A DNA stretch of 52,734 nt from DASXYU01 sp036502295 (lineage in GTDB: Bacteria; Actinomycetota; Actinomycetes; Mycobacteriales; Jatrophihabitantaceae). Positions 15,527 through 24,391 of this stretch are shown here, one piece after another; position 1 is the first letter of the stretch, and each line of letters begins with the position of its first letter. A model generated the notes under the pieces. It was not told the origin of the DNA. It ran no database searches and was given only the letters and a program-made list of their open reading frames with translations. The translations under genes were made by a program, and so were the position numbers. The stretch lies in contig DASXYU010000063.1 of NCBI GenBank assembly GCA_036502295.1, forward strand, positions 1 through 52,734, in the 5' to 3' direction.

Positions 15527-16673
15527 GGACGTCCCCGCCCCGGGCCTAGTCGAGGCGCCGCCAACAAGGGACGCCGGCGACACCGTGACCTGGGCAGTAC
15601 GGGTTGGCGCGGCCTGGGCATGGCGCCTACTGCTGCTGGCCGCGCTGGTCTATGTCTTAGCTCGGATCGCCCACAAACTCGAACTCGTCGCGGTCTCCTT
15701 CGTCCTCGCCCTCTTCTTCGCCGCGGTGCTGCACCCCCTGGCCCACCAGATCGCCCGCGTACTGCCGAAGCCCAGGTCGATCGCCCCGGCACTGGCGCTG
15801 ATCATCGGGCTGGCGATCCTCGGCGGCATCGGCTGGTTCGTCGTCTGGCAGATCAGCCGGCACTCCGACCAGCTCAGCCAGCAGCTCAGCGATGTCGTCG
15901 ACAACACGAGGAACTGGCTCAAGACCGGACCGTTGCACATCGACTCCTCCGACCTCGACAACATCGCGAAGAAGATCACCGACGCGATCCAGCAGCATCA
16001 GAGCCAACTCATCAGCGGCGCGGTCGCGACGGTGCAGGCGGTGGTCGAGGGTCTCGGCGCTCTGCTGCTGATCCTGCTGTCAACGTTCTTCTTGCTGCGC
16101 GACGGCGAACAGGTCTGGAAGTTCGTACTGAACTTCGTCCCGAAGAGTCGGCATGCGCACGTCGACCACGCGGGACGTGCGGGGTGGGGGACGCTCGGCG
16201 GCTACATGCGCGGACAGCTGATCATCGCCCTCTTTCACGGCGTCTCGGTGACTGTCATCCTCCTCATCCTGCAGGTGCCGCTCGCGGCAGCCCTCGGCGT
16301 ATTGATCTTCCTCGGCTCATTCATTCCGCTCATCGGCCTCACCGTCACCGGCGTTCTCTGTGTCGCGGTGGCGTTGCTGGAGCACGGTGTGGGTGCGGCC
16401 ATCGTGGTCGCGGTGGCGATCGTCGTCCTTCTCCAGCTCGAGGCGCATCTGTTGCAGCCGCTGATCATGAGCCGCAGCGTGGCGGTGCATCCGTTGGCGA
16501 TCGCGCTCTCCGTGATCTCCGGGACGATCGTCGCCGGTGTCCCCGGCGCACTGCTCGCCGTACCCTTCGTCGCGTTCCTCAACACGACCATACGGGCGTT
16601 GAAGCGGGGTCCGGAGGCGGCGGCCGATATGGCCGCGGAGGCAGAGGACGAACAGCCCGGCGGTAGTTCCTAG
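15507..16673 (+). CDS. AI-2E family transporter
   Basis: A 388-residue membrane protein with about seven hydrophobic segments and the family's central amphipathic region (QLSQQLSDVVDNTRNWL). LRDGEQVWKF, GRAGWGTLGGYMRGQLIIAL and LGSFIPLIGLTVTGV are characteristic, as is the late HLLQPLIMSRSVAVHPLAI motif. Members export small molecules or ions (some Na+/H+ antiporters); the name reflects E. coli TqsA and does not prove autoinducer transport. The start overlaps the CobT-like gene by 20 bases, suggesting coupled expression. Four bases overlap the convergent FMN reductase gene. Confidence 0.88.
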   Translation: MSEALSKDVPAPGLVEAPPTRDAGDTVTWAVRVGAAWAWRLLLLAALVYVLARIAHKLELVAVSFVLALFFAAVLHPLAHQIARVLPKPRSIAPALALIIGLAILGGIGWFVVWQISRHSDQLSQQLSDVVDNTRNWLKTGPLHIDSSDLDNIAKKITDAIQQHQSQLISGAVATVQAVVEGLGALLLILLSTFFLLRDGEQVWKFVLNFVPKSRHAHVDHAGRAGWGTLGGYMRGQLIIALFHGVSVTVILLILQVPLAAALGVLIFLGSFIPLIGLTVTGVLCVAVALLEHGVGAAIVVAVAIVVLLQLEAHLLQPLIMSRSVAVHPLAIALSVISGTIVAGVPGALLAVPFVAFLNTTIRALKRGPEAAADMAAEAEDEQPGGSS

Positions 16674-17245
16674 CTCGTGGAGGCGCGGGCGGCAGCCTGC
16701 CATCTGCAGAACTGCAGTACCTGGTCGGCGAGGATGTCGAGCGCTCCGGTGACTCGCAGATCGTCGAGCTGCTGCTCGACGGTGTTCACCCCGACGGCGA
16801 ACGGGGTCGGCCAGCCGCGCAACGCATGGACGGTGGAACGTACCGACGCCAGTGTGCTGCCCACCGCCTGCCAGCCGGCCGCCGCGGCGATCACGCCGAC
16901 CGCGCGGCCCTCGAGATAGGGACGGGCGTCCTCGCGTAGCAGTTCGAGGTAGTCGATGGCGTTCTTCACCAAACCGGAAATGCCACCGTGGTAGCCGGGT
17001 GTCGCGATGAGGACGGCGTCGGCGCGCCGCACACTGTCGGCGAGCCGCTCGGCCGCCGCGGAATGCTCTGTGCCGTGAACGGTGAAGATCGGCAACACGG
17101 CGAGGACGTCGGCGTCGAGGAGTTCGGTGCGGGCGCCGCGGTCGGCGCAGCGTTGCAGCGCGTCGGCGAGCAGCCGTGAGGTGGTCGACGTGGCACCTGT
17201 GGAGCCTCCGATACCGACAACGAGGGGCTGCTGGTCTGACGCCAT
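16670..17245 (-). CDS. NADPH-dependent FMN reductase family flavoprotein
   Basis: This flavodoxin-fold protein has 191 residues. The phosphate-binding loop GIGGSTGATSTTSRLL, the ATPGYHGGISGLVKNAIDYLELL motif that contacts the flavin ring, and LEGRAVGVIAAAAG are typical of SsuE/chromate-reductase-like enzymes. Such proteins reduce FMN or quinones with NAD(P)H. No partner monooxygenase is adjacent, so the physiological substrate is open. Transcribed alone and convergent with the AI-2E gene. Confidence 0.87.
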   Translation of the reverse strand: MASDQQPLVVGIGGSTGATSTTSRLLADALQRCADRGARTELLDADVLAVLPIFTVHGTEHSAAAERLADSVRRADAVLIATPGYHGGISGLVKNAIDYLELLREDARPYLEGRAVGVIAAAAGWQAVGSTLASVRSTVHALRGWPTPFAVGVNTVEQQLDDLRVTGALDILADQVLQFCRWQAAARASTS

Positions 17246-17310
17246 GACCTCACTCTAGGGTCAGGGTTACGAGACCGTCTCGGCCACCGTCTTTGACTTC
17301 GAGGAGAGCC

Positions 17311-17850
17311 ATGCTCGAGCGCCCCCTGGCAGAGGACCCCTACGCGAAGCTGCCGAAGCTGCCGTCCTTCATTCTCACCAGCACCGATGTGACCGAAGGC
17401 GAGCAGATGGCGATCACCTTTGCCTTCAGCGACGCTGGCGCTGGCGCCGAGAATCTCTCACCGCAGTTGAGCTGGAGCGGTTTTCCAGAGAACACGCAGA
17501 GCTTCGTCGTCACCTGCTTCGACCCTGACGCCCCGACGCCGTCCGGGTTCTGGCACTGGATCGTCGTCGACATCCCGGTGTCGGTAACGTCACTGGAGCG
17601 GGGCGCGGGCAACGGCGCCCTGCCTGCGGGTGCGCTGGCGCTGAAATCCGACTTCGGCATGACCGATTGGGGCGGCCCGCTACCGCCCGAGGGCGACCCG
17701 GTGGGTCCGCACCGCTACTACCTCGCGGTGCACGCGATCACCGAGCCGACTCTCGGCGTGGATGCGAGTGCGACGCCGGCCTACGTCGCCTTCAACTGCG
17801 CCTTCAAGGCAAGCGCCCGGGCCCTGCTCGTTCCCACCTTCGCCAGGTAG
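17311..17850 (+). CDS. YbhB/YbcL family (PEBP) Raf-kinase-inhibitor-like protein
   Basis: A 179-residue phosphatidylethanolamine-binding-protein fold. The ligand-pocket motifs FDPDAPTPSGFWHWIVVDIP and GPLPPEGDPVGPHRYYLAVHAI are intact. I start at ATG 17311, which has GAGGAGA in good position; a TTG at 17293 precedes the ribosome binding site. There is no signal peptide, so it is cytoplasmic. Bacterial members have no settled biochemical role. It faces the moaD operon convergently. Confidence 0.9.
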   Translation: MLERPLAEDPYAKLPKLPSFILTSTDVTEGEQMAITFAFSDAGAGAENLSPQLSWSGFPENTQSFVVTCFDPDAPTPSGFWHWIVVDIPVSVTSLERGAGNGALPAGALALKSDFGMTDWGGPLPPEGDPVGPHRYYLAVHAITEPTLGVDASATPAYVAFNCAFKASARALLVPTFAR

Positions 17851-17908
17851 GCGGCGGCTAAGGCTTGAGTGGTCGACCCGCCCTGCCCATCGCACACAAA
17901 GCGCGCGT

Positions 17909-17925
17909 GTCGACCGACGGTCGAC
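17909..17925. terminator. candidate bidirectional terminator
   Basis: A perfect 7-bp inverted repeat (17909-17915 with 17919-17925, GTCGACC/GGTCGAC) separates the convergent PEBP and moaD genes. A nearby GAGTGGTCGACC at about 17864-17880 could pair alternatively. No T-run. Confidence 0.45.
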
Positions 17926-17938
17926 GGCGGCCAATAGA

Positions 17939-18175
17939 TCAGCCACCAGCGAAAGGTGGCAGGACGTCGACGGTCTGGCCGTCCTCTAGAGGGCGGTTGT
18001 CGCCGGCTTGCTGGCCGTCCACGAGGAACGAGGCGCGTTCGCAGATCGGCGCGAGTTCCTTACGCATCGCGAGAACATCGCGCAGGTCTTCAACGGTTAC
18101 GGCCTCGATGTCCTCATACTCGTGGCCGGCCGCACGCTGCGCCCCGGCCCAGAAGCGGACGGTCACCTTCGCCAT
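17939..18175 (-). CDS. moaD: MoaD/ThiS family sulfur carrier
   Basis: A 78-residue ubiquitin-like protein ending in the Gly-Gly needed for thiocarboxylate formation (PPFAGG). VTVRFWAGAQRAAG at the N-terminus and DGQTVDVLPPFAGG at the end are the MoaD signature; it is the small subunit of molybdopterin synthase. It is the last gene of the molybdate operon, five bases after modB, which favours MoaD over ThiS. The MoaE partner is not in the window. Confidence 0.85.
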   Translation of the reverse strand: MAKVTVRFWAGAQRAAGHEYEDIEAVTVEDLRDVLAMRKELAPICERASFLVDGQQAGDNRPLEDGQTVDVLPPFAGG

Positions 18176-18180
18176 GTCGC

Positions 18181-19008
18181 TCAGCTAACCACGGCCGCGC
18201 GCAACCACCGCTCCCGCAGCGCGACCAACACGATCACCGCGACGAGCATCAGCGGCAGGGCGAGGGCGATGGCCTCCTCCGGACTGTTCTGGAATGCAGT
18301 GAGGACGGCGGTCGGCCCGGTCTGCGTCCTCTCGACGACGTTGCCGGCGAAGAGCACCGTGGCTCCGAACTCACCCAACGCGCGGGCCCAGCAGAGCACG
18401 GTTCCGGCGATGATCGCCGGAACGACGAGTGGCAGCGTGATGTGCCGGAAGATCTGGCCGCGCGTGGCGCCGTCGGTGGCGGCCGCCTCTTCGAGTTCAC
18501 GGTTCGCCGCCCGGAACGCAGCTTCCATCGTCACGACGAGAAACGGCATGGCGACGAACGTCTGCGCGAGGACGATCCCGGTGCGGCTGAACGACAGCGT
18601 GACACCGAACCAGTCGTTGAGGTAGCGCCCCACCACTCCATTACGCCCGAAGGTCAGCAACAATGCGAGACCGCCCACCACTGGCGGCAGGACGAGCGGC
18701 AGCGTCACTACGGCGCGCACCAGGGCACGCCCCGGCAGGTTGGTACGGGCGAGCATCCAGGCGAGTGGCACGCCGAGGACCAGCGACACCCCAGCTGTGA
18801 TGAGCGAGGTCAGCAGCGACAGCTGCAGTGCCGCCGCCACATCAACCCCGGAGGCTGCATTGTCGTGCGAGTAGATCCGTGCCAGTCCGGACCACGGGGC
18901 GCGGATGAGCAGCCCGAGTGTGGGAAGCAGCAGGAAGAGCACACCGACGATCGCCGGCGGGACGAGCATCCACGGCGGGCGTTGGCGGGTCACCGCGCGG
19001 CGCTTCAC
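18181..19008 (-). CDS. modB: molybdate ABC transporter permease
   Basis: A 275-residue permease with about six membrane helices. The cytoplasmic coupling loop EEAAATDGATRGQIFRHITLPLVVPAIIAG is the EAA motif that docks on the ATPase, and RALGEFGATVLFAGN is diagnostic for ModB-type permeases. It lies between modA and moaD in the same direction. No modC ATPase is encoded next to it, so the motor must come from elsewhere. Confidence 0.92.
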   Translation of the reverse strand: MKRRAVTRQRPPWMLVPPAIVGVLFLLLPTLGLLIRAPWSGLARIYSHDNAASGVDVAAALQLSLLTSLITAGVSLVLGVPLAWMLARTNLPGRALVRAVVTLPLVLPPVVGGLALLLTFGRNGVVGRYLNDWFGVTLSFSRTGIVLAQTFVAMPFLVVTMEAAFRAANRELEEAAATDGATRGQIFRHITLPLVVPAIIAGTVLCWARALGEFGATVLFAGNVVERTQTGPTAVLTAFQNSPEEAIALALPLMLVAVIVLVALRERWLRAAVVS

Positions 19009-19030
19009 GACGCGAACGTGATTGCCGTCG

Positions 19031-19801
19031 TCACGGCTTGACGAACCCCGCCTTGGTGAGGACGTCCTGCCCTGCCGAGGAGGTGACGTAGTCGACGAAG
19101 TCCTCGGCTCGACCGGACAGGTTGTTCGAGGGGTCGCTGGCCTGCGTCAGGACCGCGATCGGGTAGGTCGTCACTTGATTCTGCGCATCGGGTATCGCGA
19201 CGCCTTGCACCTTGTCACCTGCTGCCGCCACGTCCGTGACATAGACGATCGCAGCGTCGACATCACCCGACTCGACAACGGCAAGCGTGGATTTCACGTC
19301 TGCGGGCGTCGCAGTGGGCGACACGGTCACGGCCGCCTCATCGAGAATCGCCGCGGCAAGGGCGCCACAGGGCGCAGTGGCGACACAGAGGGCCGTCTTC
19401 ACATCGGGCTTCGCGAGGTCGGCGAGTCCGCTGATCTTCGCGGGATTGCCCGGCGCCACCGCGATCTCCGCCTTGTTCGCCGTGAAGTTCACCGAGGACG
19501 ACGCATCGCCGGCAGCAATGACCGTCTGCATGTTCTTCGGTGCCGCGCTCGCGAAGACGTCCGCGGGCGCACCCTGGGTGATCTGGGTGGCGAGGTCGCC
19601 ACTCGAGCCGAACTGGAAGATCACCTTCGTCCCGCTGTTCGCGGCCTCGAAGTCCTTGCCCAGCTCGGTAAATGTGCCGGTGAGCGACGACGCGGCGTAG
19701 ACCGTGATCGTCTTGATCGCCGCGTCGCCGCTCTTGTCCGATGAGCAGGCGGCGAGGACGAGGCAGGCGGTTGCGGCGATGGTCCCGACGAGTCGCTTCA
19801 T
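19031..19801 (-). CDS. modA: molybdate-binding lipoprotein
   Basis: A 256-residue substrate-binding protein with a lipobox (LVLAAC-S) at residues 14-19, so it is tethered to the outer face of the membrane. VYAASSLTGTFTELGKDFE, QFGSSGDLATQITQGAPADVFASA and DAAIVYVTD are the class motifs that bind molybdate or tungstate. The start shares one base with the stop of the HTH-TOBE gene upstream, and modB follows. Confidence 0.92.
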   Translation of the reverse strand: MKRLVGTIAATACLVLAACSSDKSGDAAIKTITVYAASSLTGTFTELGKDFEAANSGTKVIFQFGSSGDLATQITQGAPADVFASAAPKNMQTVIAAGDASSSVNFTANKAEIAVAPGNPAKISGLADLAKPDVKTALCVATAPCGALAAAILDEAAVTVSPTATPADVKSTLAVVESGDVDAAIVYVTDVAAAGDKVQGVAIPDAQNQVTTYPIAVLTQASDPSNNLSGRAEDFVDYVTSSAGQDVLTKAGFVKP

Positions 19802-20199
19802 CAGTTCTCCGGTGGTAGTTCGACGACGACGTTGGTGGCTTTGATGGAGGCGATCGCCTCGACGCCGGGTTCGAGTCCGAGGTCATCGGCCGCTTCCCGG
19901 CTCAGCAGCGAGACGACACGAAAGGGGCCGCACTGCATCTCGACCTGCGCCATAACGGTGTCGCGAACGACCCGGGTCACCAGCCCGGTGAAGCGATTCC
20001 GCGCCGACTCGCGCACGACACCGGCATCAGGCGCCGCCGCTCGCGATTGCGCGAAGGCAGCGAGTTCGGCGCCGTCGAGCACCTGCCGTCCTGAGTCATC
20101 CGTGCTCACGGAGAGGCGGTCGGCCGAGATCCAGCGGCGCAGCGTGTCGTCGCTGACGCCGAGCAGCTCTGCTGCATGACTCAGGCGATACGCAGGCAC
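19801..20199 (-). CDS. HTH-TOBE molybdate-responsive regulator
   Basis: The 132-residue protein joins an excisionase/MerR-type helix-turn-helix (residues about 4-50, YRLSHAAELLGVSDDTLRRWI) to a single TOBE/Mop oxyanion domain (about 66-130, RNRFTGLVTRVVRDTVMAQVEMQCG). This is a compact ModE-like sensor: the TOBE part binds molybdate and the HTH binds DNA. It leads the operon and overlaps modA by one base, consistent with autoregulation of molybdate uptake through the palindrome at 20220-20233. TOBE proteins can also be simple molybdate stores, but the HTH argues for regulation. Confidence 0.85.
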   Translation of the reverse strand: MPAYRLSHAAELLGVSDDTLRRWISADRLSVSTDDSGRQVLDGAELAAFAQSRAAAPDAGVVRESARNRFTGLVTRVVRDTVMAQVEMQCGPFRVVSLLSREAADDLGLEPGVEAIASIKATNVVVELPPEN

Positions 20200-20219
20200 G
20201 GAAGAAAACTAGCATTTCC

Positions 20220-20233
20220 TCCGCATCTGCGGA
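20220..20233. promoter_or_regulatory. candidate operator between mod operon and FAD dehydrogenase
   Basis: TCCGCA-TC-TGCGGA is a 6-bp inverted repeat in the 61-base divergent gap, 21 bases upstream of the mod operon start and 28 upstream of the FAD gene. Its position suits the HTH-TOBE protein, but binding is inferred. Confidence 0.45.
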
Positions 20234-20260
20234 TCAAATCATCGACGTTAGGGTCGAGGT

Positions 20261-21928
20261 ATGGAGCCTGACGTCATCGTCGTCGGATCGGGCCTCGCTG
20301 GTCTCGTCGCCGCGCATGAACTCGCGAAGGCCGGAAGGCGCGTCCTCGTCCTCGACCAGGAGAACCGCAACAACCTCGGCGGCCAGGCGTTCTGGTCACT
20401 CGGCGGGCTCTTTCTCGTCGACTCCCCCGAGCAGCGACGTCTCGGCATCCACGACTCCGAAGAACTCGCGCTGGCCGACTGGCTTGGCTCGGCGCAGTTC
20501 GACCGCGAGCGCGAGGACCACTGGCCGCGGCAGTGGGCGCAGGCGTACGTGCACTTCGCCGCCACCGAGATGCGGCACTACCTGCACGAGCTGGGACTGC
20601 GGATCACTCCGGTCGTCGGCTGGGCCGAACGCGGCGACGGCCGCGCCGGTGGGCACGGCAACTCGGTGCCGCGCTTCCACCTCACCTGGGGTACCGGTCC
20701 CGAAGTGGTGCGTGCCTTCGCCAAACCCGTCCTCGCCGCCGAGCAGTCGGGTCTGGTCAGCTTCGCCTTCCGCCATCGCGTCGACGAACTTCTCCTGCAG
20801 GACGGGGCATGCGTCGGCGCCCGCGGCAGCGTGCTGGCCCCAACGGACGCCGCCCGGGGCGTTGCCACCTCACGCGATGTGGTCGGCGACTTCGAGTACC
20901 GGGCGTCGGCAGTGATCATCACCTCCGGCGGGATCGGCCACAACCACGACCTCATCCGGCAGAGCTGGCCGGTCGAGCGGCTCGGACCCGTCCCGAGGAC
21001 GATGATCAGCGGCGTCCCCGCCTACGTCGATGGGCGCATGCTCGGCATCAGCGAGGACGCCGGCGCCAGCATCGTGAACCGCGATCGGATGTGGCACTAC
21101 ACCGAGGGACTGCACAACTGGGACCCGATCTGGCCCGACCACGCGATCCGCATCATCCCCGGCCCGTCCTCACTCTGGTTCGATGCCGCCGGGCAACGCC
21201 TGCCCGCGCCGTGCTTCCCGGGCTTCGACACCAACGCAACGATGAAGGCGATCCTCGCGGCCGGTTACGACTACTCGTGGTTCGTCCTCACGCAATCGAT
21301 CATCGAGAAGGAGTTCGCGCTCTCGGGTTCCGAGCAGAACCCCGACATCACCGACAAGAGCATTGCGACAACCCTGAAGTCGCGGCTCGCCAAGGGCGCC
21401 CCCGGGCCGGTGGAGGCCTTCAAACAGCACGGTGCCGACTTCGTCGTCGCCGACACGCTGCCCGACCTCGTCACCGGCATGAACAAGCTCGCCGAAGGAC
21501 GCGGCCCCCAGATCGATCTCGCCGACCTCGAGCGGCAGATCGTGGAGCGCGACCGGCAGATCGCGAATCCGTATGCGAAGGACGCCCAGGTGATGGGCAT
21601 CATCAACGCCCGCAAGTACCTCGGCGACAAGCTCGTGCGCGTCGCGAAGCCGCACCGGATCCTCGACCCGGAGCACGGACCGCTCATCGCCGTGCGCCTC
21701 AACGTCCTCACCCGCAAGACTCTTGGCGGGCTGGAGACGAATCTCGACTCGCAGGTGATGCGGCCGGACGGCAGCGTCTTTCCGGGCCTCTACGCAGCGG
21801 GCGAGGTGGCCGGTTTCGGTGGCGGAGGTGTGCACGGCTACAACGCCCTCGAAGGCACCTTCCTAGGCGGATGCATCTTCTCCGGACGCGCAGCGGGCCG
21901 CACGCTCGGCGCAACTTTTGGTCTCTAG
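20261..21928 (+). CDS. FAD-binding dehydrogenase (fumarate reductase/KstD-like fold)
   Basis: A 555-residue flavoprotein with an N-terminal dinucleotide fold VIVVGSGLAGLVAAHELAKAGRRVLVLDQ and the second FAD motif GLYAAGEVAGFGGGGVHGYNALEGTFLGGCIFSG at the C-terminus. NLGGQAFWSLGGLF near residue 40 and the central GGIGHNHDLIR match a subfamily annotated simply as FAD-binding dehydrogenase (similar to M. tuberculosis Rv0785). These relate to 3-ketosteroid dehydrogenases, but substrate cannot be read from sequence. The lipid-type catabolic genes in the window are 12 kb away. Its stop codon sits in the loop of a terminator hairpin. Confidence 0.88.
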   Translation: MEPDVIVVGSGLAGLVAAHELAKAGRRVLVLDQENRNNLGGQAFWSLGGLFLVDSPEQRRLGIHDSEELALADWLGSAQFDREREDHWPRQWAQAYVHFAATEMRHYLHELGLRITPVVGWAERGDGRAGGHGNSVPRFHLTWGTGPEVVRAFAKPVLAAEQSGLVSFAFRHRVDELLLQDGACVGARGSVLAPTDAARGVATSRDVVGDFEYRASAVIITSGGIGHNHDLIRQSWPVERLGPVPRTMISGVPAYVDGRMLGISEDAGASIVNRDRMWHYTEGLHNWDPIWPDHAIRIIPGPSSLWFDAAGQRLPAPCFPGFDTNATMKAILAAGYDYSWFVLTQSIIEKEFALSGSEQNPDITDKSIATTLKSRLAKGAPGPVEAFKQHGADFVVADTLPDLVTGMNKLAEGRGPQIDLADLERQIVERDRQIANPYAKDAQVMGIINARKYLGDKLVRVAKPHRILDPEHGPLIAVRLNVLTRKTLGGLETNLDSQVMRPDGSVFPGLYAAGEVAGFGGGGVHGYNALEGTFLGGCIFSGRAAGRTLGATFGL

Positions 21929-21960
21929 TCCGGGTATCGCCGGAATCCAGACCAAAAGTT
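21913..21960. terminator. bidirectional terminator, 12-bp stem
   Basis: AACTTTTGGTCT (21913-21924) and its exact complement (21949-21960) flank a 24-base loop containing the FAD gene stop. The T-run in one arm and A-run in the other suit termination of both convergent genes; the other gene's stop begins at 21963. Confidence 0.65.
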
Positions 21961-21962
21961 CG

Positions 21963-23681
21963 CTAACGACGGGATAGATAGGCGCGCCATGACCCGAGTT
22001 CGGTGATGTCCTGAGCCCCGACCGCCGCGACCGGATCGCAGTGGAAGCCGACCGCTGTTGCACCGTCATCGAGGTGCACGACACCCAGCCGCATCGGATC
22101 GGGCAACGCAGCGAGGAAGGCGCCGAGGCCGGCTGGCGAGATCGCCCACCGTTCGCCGGCGAGCACTCCCCCGTCCGCCGGATCGTGCAGGATCCCGGGC
22201 TTCGGTGGCACGGTCGGCAACGCGACCATGCGGTACCTCGGCGCAGTGTGCACCTCATCGAGGTAGCGCGCACCGAGATCGCTGAGCTGGTGGTTCAGCG
22301 GCTCGCCGCGCATATGCGCTCCGAAGACGACCAACCGGGTATCGGTCGGCGCATAGCTCGCAGTGAGCACCTCGCCCGTGATCGCGGCGGCGACGTCGAG
22401 CAGCACCTGATCGGTGAAAGCAACACCGATCACGCTCACTCCCGCCGACCAGCCGGCCGAAGGCACCGGCACCGCAACCGCAGCCATGTCGAGCAGGTTC
22501 ACGAAGTTCGTGTACGTGCCGAGCCGGATGTTGGTCTCGATCGGGTCTGCGCGCACATCGGCAATGCTCGGATGCGACGTCGTCGTCGGCAGCAGCAACG
22601 CATCGAAGCCGGTCAGCAGACGCTTTGCCTCCACGCGGTAGCGGCGCACTTCGTCCTGCGCACGGGCGAGTTCGTGCGCGACGTAGGACCGTGCGCTGAG
22701 GATCAGTTTCGCCACCGTCGGGTCCGCGTCCTCGCGATGCGCGCTGATGAAGTCGCCGACCGCGGCATACCGCTCGGAGACCAGCGCGCTGCCGTAGAGC
22801 AGCGAGGCGGCGTCGAGCAGGACGCTGATGCTCACCGTCTCGATGGTGTAGCCGGCCTTCTCCAGGACGGCAGCAGCGTCGGTCACCGCGGCACGCATCT
22901 GCGGCGCGGCCGCGGCGAGCCCGTCCTCGTCGGGCACGGCGATGCGACGGGCCGGTGATCCGGCGAGCGTCACCGTTGCCGGCCAGGGGCGACTCGTCGG
23001 GTCGGCAGGATCCGGCGCGGTCATGACGGTGAGCGCGGCCTGCGCTTCGGTAAGTGTCCTCGCGAAGACGCTGATCGTGTCGAAGGGTCGCACCGCCGGC
23101 ACCACGCCCGTGTTCGAGACGAGACCGAGTGTCGGCTTCAGCCCGACGATGCCGTTGAACGCCGCGGGAACCCTCCCAGACCCCGCGGTGTCCGTGCCGA
23201 TGCCGATGTCGGCGAGGCCGAGCGCGACGGCCACCGCCGAACCGGAGCTCGACCCACCGGAGATGAGCTCCGGGTCAAAGGCATTGCGCACCACTCCGTA
23301 CGGGCTGCGCGTGCCGACGAGGCCGGTGGCGAACTGGTCGAGGTTCGTCTTGCCGAGGACGAGGGCACCGGTGTCGACGAGCCGCTGGACGGCCGGCGCC
23401 GACACCGCCGGATCGTAGGCGAACGACGGAGACGCCGCGGTGGTCGGCAGGCCGGCGACGTCGACGTTGTCCTTCACCGCAACGAGGACGCCCGCCAGCG
23501 GCAGCGACTCCCCCGCCGCGAGCCGCGCCTCGAGGACGGCAGCCTCGGCCTGTAGCTCCGCCTCGGGACGCAGGGTGATCCAGACTTCGGGACGATCCAC
23601 CTCGGCGATACGTCGGTATGCCGCGCTGACCCGCTCGCTGACGCCGCGTTCGCTGGGGCCGCCCCGCAGGGCGGAGGTCAC
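21963..23681 (-). CDS. atzF: allophanate hydrolase
   Basis: The 572-residue enzyme converts allophanate (urea-1-carboxylate) to ammonia and CO2. The N-terminal amidase-signature domain has the Ser-cisSer-Lys triad: Lys in VAVKDNVDV, the GGSSSGSAVAVA loop, and the nucleophile Ser in GTDTAGSGR. A C-terminal domain (from about residue 455, LVVFGAHMRGEPLNHQL) is the allophanate-hydrolase-specific extension, with PKPGILHDPADGG. The GTG start at 23681 overlaps the biuret-hydrolase stop by four bases; a longer in-frame reading upstream is shadow. No urea carboxylase is nearby, so allophanate likely comes from biuret. The symbol is by family. Confidence 0.92.
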   Translation of the reverse strand: MTSALRGGPSERGVSERVSAAYRRIAEVDRPEVWITLRPEAELQAEAAVLEARLAAGESLPLAGVLVAVKDNVDVAGLPTTAASPSFAYDPAVSAPAVQRLVDTGALVLGKTNLDQFATGLVGTRSPYGVVRNAFDPELISGGSSSGSAVAVALGLADIGIGTDTAGSGRVPAAFNGIVGLKPTLGLVSNTGVVPAVRPFDTISVFARTLTEAQAALTVMTAPDPADPTSRPWPATVTLAGSPARRIAVPDEDGLAAAAPQMRAAVTDAAAVLEKAGYTIETVSISVLLDAASLLYGSALVSERYAAVGDFISAHREDADPTVAKLILSARSYVAHELARAQDEVRRYRVEAKRLLTGFDALLLPTTTSHPSIADVRADPIETNIRLGTYTNFVNLLDMAAVAVPVPSAGWSAGVSVIGVAFTDQVLLDVAAAITGEVLTASYAPTDTRLVVFGAHMRGEPLNHQLSDLGARYLDEVHTAPRYRMVALPTVPPKPGILHDPADGGVLAGERWAISPAGLGAFLAALPDPMRLGVVHLDDGATAVGFHCDPVAAVGAQDITELGSWRAYLSRR

Positions 23682-24391
23682 GAGACGGCGGCCGCAGCCG
23701 TGGCGGCAGCAAGCGACTCCAGCAGCGCTGAGGACGGCGCGATGGCGCCGAAGACACCGCCTTGCATCGTCACCATGTGCAGCGCCGCCTTGTAGTTTCC
23801 GACATCGGTCGCACCGGTGCAGTCGGTGAGCAGCAGACATTCGAAACCGCGGTCGTTGGCTTCGCGCATGGTGGTGTGCACGCAGACGTCCGTCGTGATT
23901 CCCGTGAGGATGATGTGCTTGATGCCGTGCGTGCGCAGCACGAGGTCGAGGTCGGTGGCGTAGAACGCACCCTTGCCCGGCTTGTCGATGATCACCTCGC
24001 CCGCGATGGGCTCCACCTCGGGGACGATGTTCCAGCCGACCTCGCCGTGCACGAGGATGCGACCGCACGGCCCCGCATCACCGATACCGGCGCCGATCCG
24101 CTGCGAACGCCACAACTTGTTCGGCGGGCAGTCACTGAGATCGGGGCGATGCCCCTCACGCGTGTGGACGACGAGCATGCCCGCCTCGCGCGCGGCGGCG
24201 AGCACCGTCGCGGTGGGCGCCAGGCCGGCGCGGGTGAGGTTGAGGTCGTAGCCCATCGCATCGACATAGCCGCCCGGCCCGCAGAAATCGACCTGCCAGT
24301 CGATGAGGATGAGCGCCGTGTCGGCGGCGGTGAAGGTCGTGTCGTACGGCCACGCGTAAGGCTCGGCCGCAACAGGCCCGAATTCACTCAT
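23678..24391 (-). CDS. biuH: cysteine hydrolase, biuret amidohydrolase type
   Basis: A 237-residue isochorismatase-fold hydrolase. The catalytic triad is intact: Asp31 in ILIDWQVDF, Lys137 in IIDKPGKGAF and Cys170 in TTDVCVHTTMREANDRGF. From memory, the Rhizobium biuret hydrolase triad is Asp36/Lys142/Cys175, a constant offset of five. Overlapping allophanate hydrolase makes biuret to allophanate plus ammonia the most likely reaction. Triuret hydrolase and ureidoacrylate hydrolase belong to the same fold, so the exact substrate remains inferred. The ATG overlaps the stop of the upstream paralogue by four bases. Confidence 0.85.
   Translation of the reverse strand: MSEFGPVAAEPYAWPYDTTFTAADTALILIDWQVDFCGPGGYVDAMGYDLNLTRAGLAPTATVLAAAREAGMLVVHTREGHRPDLSDCPPNKLWRSQRIGAGIGDAGPCGRILVHGEVGWNIVPEVEPIAGEVIIDKPGKGAFYATDLDLVLRTHGIKHIILTGITTDVCVHTTMREANDRGFECLLLTDCTGATDVGNYKAALHMVTMQGGVFGAIAPSSALLESLAAATAAAAVS

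Noticed and set aside
23682..24068. N-terminal extension of allophanate hydrolase
   Set aside because: The stretch overlaps the biuret-hydrolase-like gene in another frame; the GTG at 23681 makes a standard four-base overlap and the correct family length.
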